A stretch of 64,000 nucleotides of DNA, from assembly GCA_935421135.1 (NCBI GenBank), contig OW285190.1, positions 18,238,501 to 18,302,500 of the forward strand, in the 5' to 3' direction. The notes below the pieces were generated by a model. That model did not search any database. It was not told the DNA's origin and saw only the letters and a list, made by a program, of their open reading frames with translations. This DNA comes from Bugulina stolonifera. Taxonomy: Eukaryota > Bryozoa > Gymnolaemata > Cheilostomatida > Bugulidae. Below, in pieces: positions 12,201 through 27,200 of the stretch (positions within the stretch are counted from its first letter, which is position 1; every line of letters starts with the position of its first letter). The translations under genes were made by a program, and so were the position numbers.

Positions 12201-15200
12201 CACAGAAATACAGTCTTGTACTTACTGAATGGGTTCTCAGCCGTGATGGGTTCAGTGGTAAGGAGGGGCTCAGAGTCACCCTGTACATTCTCAGCAACGA
12301 CTCTGAACTCGTAGCTACCTCCTTTCTTTAGCTTGGGTACTGTCAGCGAACATGTTGGATAGTTGACTGATTTCACCTGTAGTAAACACAACTTGTCTTC
12401 TACTTTCATTTAGACGTCACAATACAACAATGCAGTTGTACATTTATTATCATCAACTATTCCAGAACTTACTGCAAGCGAACCGTATACCAGCACAAAT
12501 AAATATTCCTTTTATATTAAACAGTAACCACTTCTATCATTCATAATATTCTATGTGCAAGGGAGATAATAAATATTAAGTTCAACTCATTCCAAGTCAA
12601 AGTATTTACGTAACTATTTACGTCTCCATGGCAATCTCACTTGCAACTAGATTGGTTAACCAAGAATTTTTCTAATTTCTGAGAAATCGTTTAGAACAAA
12701 TTTTAGTTAATACCAGAAATGTGTAAAATCATGTAGTTTTACAACATGCTAGAGTTAAGCCATCATTTGCATGTCCAACTCTGATGAATTCTAACAATAC
12801 CGACCTTCTCCCATTGTCCACTCTTCTTGTCCATTTTCTCCACTCGGTACCCCATGATCTCATTTCCACCGTCATCCACCGGGTGGTTCCAGGTTAACTT
12901 ACAGCTCTCTGCCAGAATCTCAGTGACCTCCAGAGGACCTTCTGGTCGCCCAGGAGGTCCCAGTACAACCAGGTCAATCTGTGCAGAAGACAAGATAAGA
13001 TTAACCTAAAATTTAATACCCACACAACTTTTATTTCCTAGATTTCTGGAGACTGTATGAGATTTGACACTAACTGGTATCAACTGATAACAAAGTGAAT
13101 TGTTAAACTAACCGATGCAGTAGCTTCTCCCAACTCATTCTTAGCAACAACTTTGATAGCACCTTTGTCGTTCCTCACCAGAGAGTTCAAGCTGAATGTA
13201 GTCTGGGTGTCTGTAGTCTGCACACATTTCGTGTCCACAGGCTAACAAATATGGCAGAGCAGTTTATAATAATATATATTATTTGTCTATACAAGTCTAG
13301 GTTATTTATGAGTTAGTAAAAGTAAGGGAGGTTACAATATGCCCCTGTCTCTCACTCCTGATTATATTGATGAAACCAAGCTACATTGTATATAAGTTAC
13401 CAGTACATGCATCTTAAATTCTATATGACTGCATTACTGCATGTTTAGTAAAACTGCTAAACGCACCAAACTGACACACTATATGGTGATGAATGATGAT
13501 ACCTGACCTAACAGCTTTGGATTCAAGCATTAAATCGTTGCTGTTTGCAGATTGGCTGATAAACTGTTAGAACTCCAAAGGTATAAGCAGTTATGCTCAT
13601 ATATTTGGAAAATTATATTGTCATGCTAGGAAATTAATAAAGCGGGCAGTATCGCTATATATAGGTAACAGGAATATGGTGTTTAGAGGTCGGTATGCTA
13701 GCTTAGTCTCTGTGGAAGGTTGCTAGAGCCCCCTTCCAAAAGCCTCGCAAGATACTCAAAGTTAAGGCTACATTAATAGAAGACTGAGAAGCTACATACA
13801 AATTATTGTAAGCTGTAAGTAAGATAATGTAAATATATACTCTACCACATTTATCTCTTCACCCTCTGCCTGCTATAATGCAAACACCAACATTTAATAT
13901 ATTTATGCTTGACACTTTGGAATTGTCCACACTTACTTTTCATTGCATTATAACAATGGAAATGGATATAAAAAGTTACCTATTTACACAACCATCCTAC
14001 CATTACAATATACGATATTAAAGGGAGGTTATTACAATATGATATTAAAGGGAGGTTATTACATTACGATATTAAAGGGAGGTTATTACAATATGAGATT
14101 AAAGGGAGGTTATTACGTTACGATATTAAAGGGAGGTTATTACAATATGAGATTAAAGGGAGGTTATTACGTTACGATATTAAAGGGAGGTTATTACAAT
14201 ATGAGATTAAAGGAGTGTTCTCACTAATCATACTAGAATATCTAATGTGTGTTGATGAGGCACATGTATACAGAGAATTTTAGGTAAATGATTCACATCA
14301 CACAATCACCTCAGGAAATCCAGAAAAAATCTGTGTCGGTCTACCACAGATGTGGTGAGGTCACAGATATAGTGAGGTCACAGATACGGTGAGATCACAG
14401 ATACGGTGAAGTCATACATATGGTGAGGTCACAGATACAGTGAGGTAACAGATACAGTGAGGTCATACATATGGTGAGGTCATACATATGGTGAGGTCAT
14501 ACATATGGTGAGGTCACAGATATAGTGAGGTCACAGATAAGGTGAGGTCACAGATATAGTGAGGTCATAAATATGGTGAGGTCACAGATATGGTGAGGTC
14601 ACAGATATAGTGAGGTCATGGATACAGTGAAGTCGCATATATAATTACCTCATCCCCTTTAAACCACTCTATAGTAGGGTGAGGCACACCGTAGTACTTG
14701 CAAGAGATGCTGAATGACTGACCCTTCTTCTTTATCACATCACCCCAGTCTCTTGTGTCCAGCTAAATGTACGCATACATGTATACATCATATATGGTTG
14801 TTAAAAACACCTTCAAAAATTTTATTCGTGTTACAAATTGCATTCTACATAAAAGGTATGCTAACACTGTCAGTCAACTTCCAAGTATAAAATAGAGTTG
14901 CTACAAAATTATGGCATAATGTGAGTAAGTTAATTACCTGGGGCTTTCTTAGCCGTTTCTTGGTAACAATAGAAGCAGAGGTGGAAACGGGAGCAGACTT
15001 GCCCATCTTATTGATGGCACTCACTCTAAACATATAGTCTGTGCTCTCCTTTAACTGCTCTACTGAATACTCGCACTTGCCAGTTGACCCCACCTAGTGA
15101 AGATATTACATCAAGACCATAAGCTGTTTACTCTATAACTCGGCTATTAAGCTTTTTTTATTTTTCATAATTGGTCGTAACGTTAAGTCATCCTCTCTTG

Positions 15201-18200
15201 CATTTTTTCACAAGAGAGTGGACAACTTTATATTACATAACAGCCCATTGTACTAATCGGTAGATTACCAGAGGAAAAGTTACACTTGCAGTAAAGAGTT
15301 TAGTATAACATTTAACTGACCTTTGACCTCTAGCATATGCACCGTGTAAATCGTCTGACATCATTTGAGTGATTCAACATAAACAGAACTTACAGAACCA
15401 AATCTTGTAATGGTAACATTAATTTACTGGTTTCTAGCATTAGCCTACGTAACCAACAAACCTCTGTCCACTGACTGTCTTTCCCTGTTTTCATCTCTAC
15501 CAGATAGCCAGTGATAGGGGAGCCCCCGTTAGAGGTAGGTGCAGACCAGACAAGCTTAGCATTGTGGTAGGTAAACTCCTCTACTTTGACTCCCTCAGGG
15601 CCACCAGGAGGATCTGAGAATACGGTTAAAGCAGAGATTTACATATGAGTTCTTACAGTAATAAAGGAATATAGAATTGACATTGGGACATTTTGTTACA
15701 ACAATTTGGTAAGAAAGAGGTTTGAGGTAAGCAAATGCAAACTGACACACTGTCAGAGTTGGTCTACACTGCGATGTGAATAATTTCTTGTCTTTTGTCA
15801 GAAATGACCCAGTGTGTTGCTAAACAAACCGAGTCAATGTGAATAGATATTTCATAATAAGAGGGGATATTTTGGTAAAACAAATAAGCTGTGACAGTTC
15901 AAACCTTGTATATCATTAGCTAGTACTTACCGTAAGGGTCAATGGCCTTGACATCTTTATCTAGCTCCGCCCATTTGCCTTGACCATCCATAGTTTGAGC
16001 ACAGACACGAAATCTGTAGGCAGAATTCTCCACCAAATTCTTCACTCGAAATTCTGTTTCTTTAGACTGACCTATAAGCATAATGTCAACCTCGTGTTAC
16101 TTCTTACGGATATATTACTATAGAAACATGCGGCGGTTGGTTCAGCCAGGTCAAGGTCTTTGCAGATAACAATATTACTACAACAGTATACTAACCAACT
16201 TTAGCCCAATTTCCAGATTTAACGTTCATCATCTCTATAGTATAGTAACCGACATCGTATCCACCATTATCTTTGGGTGGCTCCCATCTAAGCAGGACAT
16301 TGTTGGACCAGACTTCTGCTGTGTTCAGGTTCTCTGGAGGTCCTGCTTTATCTAAATCGAACATCAACACTTGGGTACAACATTGTATTCATAGAAAATG
16401 AATAATGAATACCGCATGATTAAGTCACAGTTAGACTTTGGAAACAATATGGCAGCCCCCATGTGTAAGTAGACTTGGTGCCTTAGAAGCCAGACACTCC
16501 ATCCTGTGTTTGATCACATTAAGTATAATGTTAAAACTTTGAAATGTCGAGTTACTATTAGAGTGTATTGGAGTCGTTTACTCCTCGCTTATAATAGCCT
16601 GTATAATCACAGGAAATGGCTGGTCTCACGTAATAACTGAATCACACTAGTCTAACCTGACTTCTAGATTTTCATTAGAATATCTATGGTTAGCAACAAC
16701 GCTATACAGTGATAACACACAAAATATTCATTTACCAATACTTGACAATATACAATACAACACAGCAAAGGTTGATATGGAATCATTGCTCTCACCGATA
16801 ACTAGCACCATTATCTCCCTCCACATCTCACCAACATCATTGATGGCCGTCACTCGGTATATTCCTGAGTCGGAACGAGACGCTGAGTCTATGAGAAAGT
16901 CTATCATAGAAGAAGCTGTAATACAAGTATAGCACACATGTATGTACATGCTGATGTAGATATATATGTATTATAGCACACATGTATGTACATGCTGATG
17001 TAGATATATACATATTATAGCACACATGTATGTACATGCTGATGTAGATATATACATATTATAGCACACATGTATGTACATGCTGATGTAGATATATACA
17101 TATTATAGCACACATGTATGTACATGCTAATGTAGATATATACATATTATAGCACACATGTAAGTACATGCTGGTGTAGATATATACATATTATATATGA
17201 TGCATAGCATCATCATACTATATTACAGTACATGGCTGTTAGCATCTATATGATGTGATGCTGTACAGTGATCAACCCCAGACTTACTTAGTGATGGTCA
17301 CTGATTACTGTAGAGTGTGATGTCAACTAGATCTTGCTGCAAACGTTGACACCATATTTTATATTTGCTATAATATCTCAATAGCAGCTAATGTAAAATC
17401 GACGTTTATATGCAAACATTAGGTCAAAGAAAGTTGTAGAATTTTGACAACAGAAAAATGATTTCAAAAGGGATGATTTGAATCAGAATACCAAAATAAT
17501 GAATACCAACTGAAAAGGAACATCAATGATCACGCAAGTAAAGAGTTACTCACTTTGAGTGCACTTCATGTGCTCTAAGACGGCAGAGTTCTGGAACATC
17601 CAGGTAACTGAGGGCTCTGGTGTTGCTGTGTAAGGAATGGACATGTGCACCTTCTGGCCCACCCGCACTCTCACAGTGTCAGTTAGCATCGAGAAGTCAA
17701 GGTTTGGCGGCCTCAAACCTACACAAGAATGAAGAATAGTACAACTATATTATGTCATTTCATCCTATCGCAGAGAATATTCATACAATCTTGTTTCATT
17801 AGGTTAAAAACAATATGAAATGTTCTAAAAGCTTCTAAAATGCTTCCTCAATGAATGTTTAAGAAGAGATGACAACACTCTGATCAGTAACTTATACAGA
17901 ACGTTTGGAGTTGTCTGCTTGATTTAATAGGGAAATGTCTAAGAAGGTAGAACAACTCCCGTCTCAGTAATCATTTGAGATTTTACATATATTACAATGT
18001 ATTTAACGTAGAAACAGCTCAGCTGTGCAGAATGCCCATAGAGAAATACTTGCCGCTAAAAGCGAGAACCACAGCAAATTAGTTAAGATTCTACCGTGGT
18101 AATGTGGTAATGTGGTAATGTGGTAATGTGGTAATATGGTAATGTAGTAATGTGGTAATATGGTAATGTAGTAATGTGGTAATGCGGTAATGCGGTAATG

Positions 18201-21200
18201 CGGTAATATGGTAATGTGGTAATGGTTTCACTCACTCTTAGTAACACTGAGAGATCCCTGTGTCTCGCTATCTCCTACTTTACAGGTGTATGAAGCAGAG
18301 TCGACATGATCACAATTGTCTATAGTCAGCATGTACTTGTATAGGTGACTCTCATTGGCTCCTTTAAAGTTACTCTTGCTTACCTGCACACTAGGAAAAT
18401 TAATCAATATTAAGTTAAACAATTTACGCTGATTGTAGTTGTTGGTATTCCAAATGACAGTTACAGTAGTCTGGTTGGTTAGTTGGTTCCAGTAGTTTCT
18501 AGTAGCAAACCAGTGTCCACCAATCAGCAATCACCTCACGGCTAGGAATATCTCTTACATTAAGATTATCGTGCCATTTAATAGTTCAATTAATCTGACA
18601 GTCACAATATGTTTGAAGTTTCCCTCACCTGTCGACCATGTCTAGCACAAGACCACCTTTGATGTTGTATCTAGGATCTGTGATAGGTTTACCATCCTTG
18701 TACCAAGACACGGGTCGTTTGTGCGGGTTCTCGACCAGGGTCTCCAGAACAACCTTATGTTTTTCAACGGCCATCAACTTGGCAGCAAGTCTCTCAACAA
18801 ACCTCACCTCGGCTGGAATGATAAAAGCAAAATTAATTGTAAAATATAGAAATGTGACGGCTATTTATATAAATAGGATTGCCTTATTGAATTCTTGGTT
18901 CTCACAACAGTGTATCATATATCTCTTAGCCTCCAACAACATGCCAATTAAACCCTCCCACCTTCCATGGGTGAATATTATTTATTATCAAAATAAGTAA
19001 ATAGCAGCAATAGCTGGTGAAGCGTAACCTACGAGCAATAGCTAGTGAAGCGTAACATCTCTGATAATTCGTTTCATTTCCAAGATGGCACCAGTAAAGA
19101 CCACCATCAGATTCTACACAGTTTTTGATACGTAGAGTGCGGTGAAGCTTGTTGGATATCAACTCATATTTCTCCGAAGGTTTAATCTCCTTCAGTGAAC
19201 TTTCATCAGCACCCCGGTACCAACGTACCTACAGGTAAGTATGTGCAGAAAGTCATCACACCTATCTGCTGGATAATCATATGGTACACGTGCAGCTATT
19301 TACAAATTCTACACTAAAATTACATGTATATAAGAGACAAGAAGGAGTTATCTACGCTCTATACTCACGGTGGAGTTATCTACTCTTTACACACACAGTT
19401 GAGTATGAAGTTATCTACTCTCTAAATACTTACAGTAGTGTGGAGTTATCTACTCTCTATAGTTAAAGTGGAATGTGGAGTTACTACTCTCTATTTTACA
19501 GTAGGATGTGGAGTTATCTACTCTCTATACTTATAGCAGAAGCAATAGCAGATAACAGAAGTTGTCTGCTCTCTACACTCACAGTGGAAGAGAGTAGAAG
19601 GAGTCATCTACTCTTGTAACATTTTCATTGGGAATCTCACCTTAGGTCTCTCACTGTTTAATAAGACTGTCAGATCACAAGATTCATTCTGTATAACTTC
19701 GTGGCCTGAAAGCCTTTCGAGGAATTCATAGTCCATCTCTACAACAGGAAGTGATGCGTATAAACGAGGTAAAAGGTGTAATGTGCACATTGTAATCTCT
19801 ATGAGTGTGCGAACATAGTTTTTCTATTTGTATCAGGTTCGCTCACTTAATTGATCACTTCAGATGTTCAATGTTGATGACAACATGGGAGAATAACTTT
19901 GAGTTAATACGTAGCAATGCCAGAGGTATACGACAGAACATACACTGTAATACAAGTAAATAATATGTATTATATGTATTACATACCGTCTACTGACACC
20001 ATGCACTTAGATGTATCTCCATGCACTTGGCATTCATAAAGTCCAGCCATTTCTAGTGTAGCAGCCGACACCTTGAGTGTACAAGTAGTGCCGACCTGGT
20101 GTATGCTGTACAGACTATGGTCAGCCTAGAAACCATAAAGTATACAATCTAATGTTACTACAGGCACCCTAGCATTCATATACTTTACCACTCTCATGTA
20201 CTGGAGCACTTTAGAAACGACCGTCTATGAAGAGGTACAGTAAAGGGATATAAAGGGAAGGAGAGGCGATATGAAACAGTCTATAAAATTTATATATGGG
20301 TCAATCCAATACTCGAGTAGATATAAACTTTACCATAAGGTTATCATTAGACTCTCTACGTCTCCTGTTCTAAAAGTTTTGCAAATAAAATGAATCATTG
20401 TCAACTACACAGTAGGCATCCATGTGCAAAGGATGCAAGCATAGTATTCTACTAACATTACAACTAGTCCACTCGCGGTAAGGCGACTAAGTCACAATAC
20501 AAAACTAGGATTCCCGATTAGCTGGAAGATTGCCAGTATTATCTCACTCACAGAAATGGGTGTGCCATTCTTCAGCCAAACTACTTCAACCATTGGTTCA
20601 GGAAGTTCAAGGGTCAGCTCAGCGGGTTTTCCCTCCTTCCACTTGGACGACTCCATTAGCCTTCTGGAGAACTTGTACTCCTTTCTTTTAGCTGCATGAA
20701 GAAATGTATTTTTGCTGTCACAGGCTATAGATTTGTTGGGTAAAACAGTTGTTGGAGAAAGACATGTGCATGATAAAATGTATATTACAGATGCATCATA
20801 TACTGTATAACAACTAAAATAGAAAAGTATTAGTCGTAGATGTGGGTTTAATAGAGTATTTTCTCATCAATACTACTTTTATTCTACTCTAATCTACCGG
20901 CTCCCTCATATTCTAACAAGAAATTCACACTTGTGGCCTGAGAATGCCGGAGTGGGTTCAGTAGTGTAGTTTAAAGCTAACTAACTTAATTGTGAATTAA
21001 CTAAAACGCACAGCTAAATTCCCACGCAGTATCACCTTACAGATTGTGCAATCTCATAACAGAACCTATACAATATTGTTAATGTTAGTGTTGGAACCTA
21101 AAATACTTACGTTTGATAAGGAGGTTGGCAGATGTGGTCACCCCATCTATTGTAAGTGTGTATCTACCAGAATCCTTAGCAGACAGTTTTCCCACCTTCA

Positions 21201-24200
21201 GTTTATGTACAAACGTCTCATGGTAAATTTCATCTTTAGATCCTTTAAAGATTTCCATCCGATTCTACAGCATTCAAGTAGAGATATTTATATATTGTGT
21301 ATCTACAGTATGTCTACAGTAGTAGGTCTACAGTAGTAGGTCTACAGTAGTAGGTCTACAGTAGTAGGTCTACAGTAGTAGGTCTACAGTAGTAGGTCTA
21401 CATTAGTAGGTCTACAGTAGTAGGTCTACAGTAGTAGGTCTACAGTAGTAGGTCTACAGTAGGTCTACAGTAGGTCTACAGTAGGTCTGCAGTAGGTCTA
21501 CAGTATGTCTACAGTAGGTCTAGAGTAGGTCTACAGTAGGTCTACAGTAGGTCTACAGTAGTATATTATGTACCGTATATCTCCAGTATATCTGCAGTAG
21601 GTCTACAGTATTATATCTACATTATATCTACAGTATGCCGAATGCGTTTATAACAACTCAGAGAAATGTACGTATAACTGGGTCACTAAGTTATGTGAGT
21701 TACCACTTTTAGTAAATCATGCTGCAATCAATGCTGTAGCTAATGTTGTAGAGTTACAAATGAGCGAGAGAAAGGAGTGGAAGTGACATTTATCCAAATA
21801 AATCCTGTTTCACATCAAAATCTTACATACATTAGTAGATTGGTAAATAGGCACTGATTCAGCCCACAAAACAGTTTAATAGAACCTTTAGTAAAGAAGT
21901 TTTATTTACTGAACATGTATGATAATGCTGTTATAATGAAACAACCATGCATCCATGCATTGTCATAAGCACGCCATGAGTTGTAGCAATTAGAGTACTA
22001 GCTGTCAGGGCCGAGTGTCTAAAACCCGTGAACAGTGCTATTTAGATCTGAAGCTAAAGTTAGCCACAATGTACCTTCTCAATAGCTTTCCCGTTCTACA
22101 GACATGTGTATAGTAAAGAATAAAAATATTTCTTCACAGAAATACAGTCAACTGCACCAGAAAAATTATTAATTACTTTTTTAAAATCAATGCCTATTGC
22201 CGCATGTACTAGACTAGTATTTGAAGATGGACACCTTCATTCAAATTCTATGCACAATGCTATATCAGCTACTAATCAACATACACCACGTTGTCATGGT
22301 AAAATGTAAAAACAGAGAATATAATGTTAGTGGGAGTTATCTTACCCTCTGCCACTTGACTAGCCTTGGGTTCTTAACGGTAAACTCTGCCATGAATGTG
22401 ACCTCCTTGTCCACCCCCTCTTCAACTGTCATATCAACTAAAGGAATCTTGAAGGATGGAGGCTCCTGTATTAAGCAATGCAAGGCTTATAAGCAATACA
22501 ATACAACATAATATAATTATGTAGGTACAAGTGCTATGTAAGAATGTCCTTCACCTTAGAAGTCCTGGGAACACAGTACCATTCTGATGAATGCCTGGAA
22601 GGTATGATTGCAAGTAAGAGAGCCTATATACCTCTCTATATGACACATTAGCCTATATACCTCTCTATATGACACATTAGCCTATATACCTCTCTATATG
22701 ACACATTAGCCTATGTACCTCTCTATATGACACATTAGCCCAGATACCTCTCTATATGACATATTAGCCTATATACCTCTCTATATGACATATTAGCCTA
22801 TGTACCTCTCTATATGACACATTAGCCCATATACCTCTCTATATGACACATTAGCCCATATACCTCTCTATATGACATATTAGCCTATATACCTCTCTAT
22901 ATGACATATTAGCCTATGTACCTCTCTATATGACATATTAGCCTATGTACCTCTCTATATGACATATTAGCCTATGTACCTCTCTATATGACATATTAGC
23001 CTATGTACCTCTCTATATGACATATTAGCCTATGTACCTCTCTATATGACATATTAGCCTATGTACCTCTCTATATGACATATTAGCCTATGTACCTCTC
23101 TATATTATGACATATTAGAAAATATTTACCGGTTTCTTTTTCTGTCTGTGTTTCAAATCCGGCCAATCAATGCCCTCCTACAAGCACGATAAACCACTAA
23201 GGGATGAACTATAGACTTTATAACATATTACTACAACTATAATGAAAATGATTGGATACATGTATTAACTACCTCCACAAAAAATCTGATGACGTGGTAT
23301 AAAATAATATGTAAGAAAAACATACACCACACATGATTACACATTTTTAAAGTATAAATGGTTTGCTGCTACACACATTGTTGATAACTTTATGTGTATA
23401 TTAGAATATTTGTGTCCCTGTACACGTAAAACGTACATTATCATGTAATATACATGTACATATACATCATGTTTGTGAGAGATTATATTATCTATATGTA
23501 AGTGTGCATCAAATACAAGACTATCCCACAGGACAGAACAGACAAATGATATAGAATGCAAAAATTCTACAAGTAAAGGTTAGTATACGACACACATTAT
23601 ATACATATATAACACTGGTTAGTTGACAAGATGAATGCATTATTTTATGAAATAAATAACAAATGACAAAGCGGTATAATATATAGCCCTGGTTTAAGAG
23701 GAAATCTGGCAGTGCAGGTAATTTTATAACATCAATATATAAACAGAATAAACAAAGCAGGTAATTATTAATATAAACAGAGTAAAAAGACAGCAGAAGA
23801 CAACTTTTACCTCTTGAGAGCCTTCTCTTTCACCTATTATAACATTATGTCATACAGTCAACACCCTCAGTACAACATAATTAATGTCATACAGTCAACA
23901 CCCCCATTACAATATTATCAATGTCATACAGTCAACACCCTCAGTACAATATTATCAATGTCATATTTTATAGTCAATACCCTCAGTACAATATTATCAA
24001 TGTCATATTTTATAGTCAATACCCATAGTGCAATATTGTCAATGTCCTACAGTCAACACCCACAGTACAATATTATCATCTATGAATACAGTCATGGTGG
24101 TATGGCCAAAACCCATAATGCAAGATATGAGTATGTTAGCAAATTCATACAGTTACCTGAACTATAACACTGTTATTTAAAACATATAGTCAATATCAAG

Positions 24201-27200
24201 AACCTAACATCAAAACCAAGTATTCCTGTGGTGCATTGGCACCCCTAATCTTGACCGATGTACTCTACAGACAAGGCCTCATATTTTGTGATCCTTAGAA
24301 TAGCATAACAGATAATAGAATGGTTGAGATTATAGTAAAACATAATCACCCATATTTATAAAGGTAGAATAACTCCACGACTAGAATATGCACGTACATT
24401 TCAACTATAGTAATAACCAACTGATTGTCTAATAATAGCTTACGGTGCTTAAGTTTGCCCCAATCAGGGTCCTCCTCTCCGCTCTTCCTCTTCTTGTGGT
24501 CCTTGTGTTTCAGCATGGAACGGAAATCTAAGTTGGAATCCTTTGGATCTGCAGTTACAACCATACATTGAGTGTATACTGTATAGTGTAATGGTATGAG
24601 ATACGAGTAGAGGTGTGACAACTCCCATTCTAATCATATTGACCTCACTTGAAGTAAAGCACATCTGTTGCTCATTAAGACATGAAAGAGGAGAGTTGAA
24701 CAAATCTAAGAGAGAATTCGGTTAACCATGATGGGCACCAGATGCCAGAGCAGATTTCTAGATGAACTGAATGTAAGAAAACTACATGGTGGGATGCCTG
24801 ATATAAAGTCGTAAATAAATAAATACCTGGGAACTAAAAATATTACAAATATGAAGTATTTATTATACACCATTTATTGTCGATCTACAGGTACATGTAT
24901 ATTGGGAATTGTCTCTTTTGTGAGTGCTCACCTTTCACAAAGATGTTGAATGTACAGTCATCATTACTATGTCCGTCAGCCTTGAGCAGCTGCACACAAT
25001 ATTTCCCTTCATCTGCAAACTTGAGTTTAGTTATCGTAATCTCAACCTTCTTACTGGCTGCATCAATGTTGAACTTGACCTGTGACCATAACATACATAT
25101 AATATACAACACTGAACTAGCTAACAGTACTACTCTACAGACTATAGCCCTACCATGATCCCAATGATGATGTTACAATGAAAGCAATCCAATATTACAT
25201 TTGGAACATTAGTATAACCAATAACTATTGTTCTGAATTAAGAAAACTAAAACAAGTAAAATCTACTACCAAGAACAAGCTTCAACATGTACAATGGACA
25301 TTGTAAAGATTTACTTCTGAAATAATTCCTTGAATAGGTTTACTTACTACTGAATATATACTTAATCTACAAGTAGAACTGTAAACTATAGGGAAGAGAG
25401 GGTAACTCCACACACAAGTAATAATAATACTAATGCAACACAGCAAGAAATACAATATTGAAAAAGTATGATAAACTCTATCCAACTTTGGTTTATGGAG
25501 AGTAAAAACTACATGTAGATCACAAACAGGACATAAACATGCCAATAGTTTTTGCATACATTCTCATAGCTTACATAAATATCTAAGTGTATGGTAATGG
25601 TACCTAGATATATATGACTGTACATATGCATATACAATGTGATTTTGTGAGTTATCATCTCTTGTGCTAGCTACACGTCTTCATGCTCTGTATTTAGAGC
25701 TTTAGTCTTATTGGCTTATTTGAAAAACTAAATATAGATTTGAAAAAATATAGATGTCTGTCTGTCTGTAAAGAAGCAAAGAGAAGAATTTGAACTCTAC
25801 CAATTACAAAGTGTTGATGTATGGCCCCATTCCAGAGAACCTACAGTAGTTCTGGGCACACTGTTGAATAAATCAGCATACTATTTGAATTCAGAATGGG
25901 GCTTTATTAACTTAAACGGCTTCTTGTTACATTTATCAAGGACGGTCACTCACTGGCTAATTGGTCATGCATTCCAAAGAGAAAATCGGCTCTAAGAGAC
26001 GCCTAAACTTAAGTAATAATAACAGCATCTTTTCTCTAGATCTGAGATTCATGGGAGCAAAGTCTTACAATAATGTGAGGGCATTGACAGAAGATTTTCA
26101 CAATAACTTATAATGTGTTTGTGCACAATGATCAAATAAACAATAAACTGTAGAGTGGGACTGCAAAATAATAAACAAACAATAAGAAATGTGGTCAAGA
26201 GAAGGCAAGCTACAGTATCTAGATACAAGTCATAATTATAATAATAAAAGTATTTGGTCGAAATCAACAACTTTACCATTCTGTTCTGTTAACATGGAGA
26301 GATAAATAAACAGGTTAGATATAGGAATAGGAATTATCCTCTCATGATGGTTAATAGCACAACGGGTAAATAACTTCCAATACCATAAGCACAAAATACA
26401 GTGGAAGCCTCTGTGTATACATGTATGTACAAGTACACACATGGCTGCTTAGTTTCTACTACCAGATAGTAACTAACATGCTATTAGGTCTAAAAACTGA
26501 CAAGGTAAGATCGAGATTGGCGTAGATCATTGTTATCCTAACATACGCGTTTCCTGTTTACACACAGTTGTGTAGAGATCAGTACTATCGTAAGATTGTA
26601 ACCTAGTTCAGCATAGACCAATAACGAACATGTATCTACTATGCAGTATATATATTATACAAAGGATATAATAACAAAGTACATTATAATAACAAAGTAC
26701 ACCTATGCATGACAATGCTGGATACATACACTCTACATTATAATTTATGTAGACCACCCACCTTGCTACCAGGTTTAATCTCTCTCTTCCCTTTAGAGAA
26801 CTTAATCTCTGGCATGACATCACTGATGACATCAAAAGATACGGTACACGTGTCACCTACAAGAGTAGATACTCGTCAAGACAATGAACAATGTACATGT
26901 AGTATACTGTAGTATGTAATGTACTACATGTAAATACATGTATAGCATGCAATGTAAGCATACTTTGACTGTCTGCAGCTAGCTGAAATATCACACTGTA
27001 TCAATTCATTCTACATAATGCTAACGTGCAGTAAACATAGTAATAACAACATTAACTCACCGTCTAAACAAGTTTGGTTCTGAGGCTTGGTACCAAATCG
27101 GGGGCCTTCAGTGGGCCCCGTATCTTCATCATCATCTATCTTTTTCTTTTCAACTTTAGTTCCAGGCTAAAACGCCACAGAAATAAATAAAACGTTACTG

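Noticed and set aside
13943..14227. 94-residue open frame over the 27-bp repeat
   Set aside because: The repeat length is a multiple of three; there is no domain and it lies within an intron of the Ig/FnIII gene.
18093..18225. Interstitial telomere-like repeat
   Set aside because: The unit is GGTAATGT, not a known telomere unit, and it is short and intronic.
18638..19000. 120-residue plus-strand frame
   Set aside because: Antisense shadow of Ig exon 17 and adjacent intron.
21290..21600. Acceptor-derived array at Ig exon 12
   Set aside because: Only about eight bases (CTGTAGA core) are shared with the acceptor, which is too short to claim derivation.
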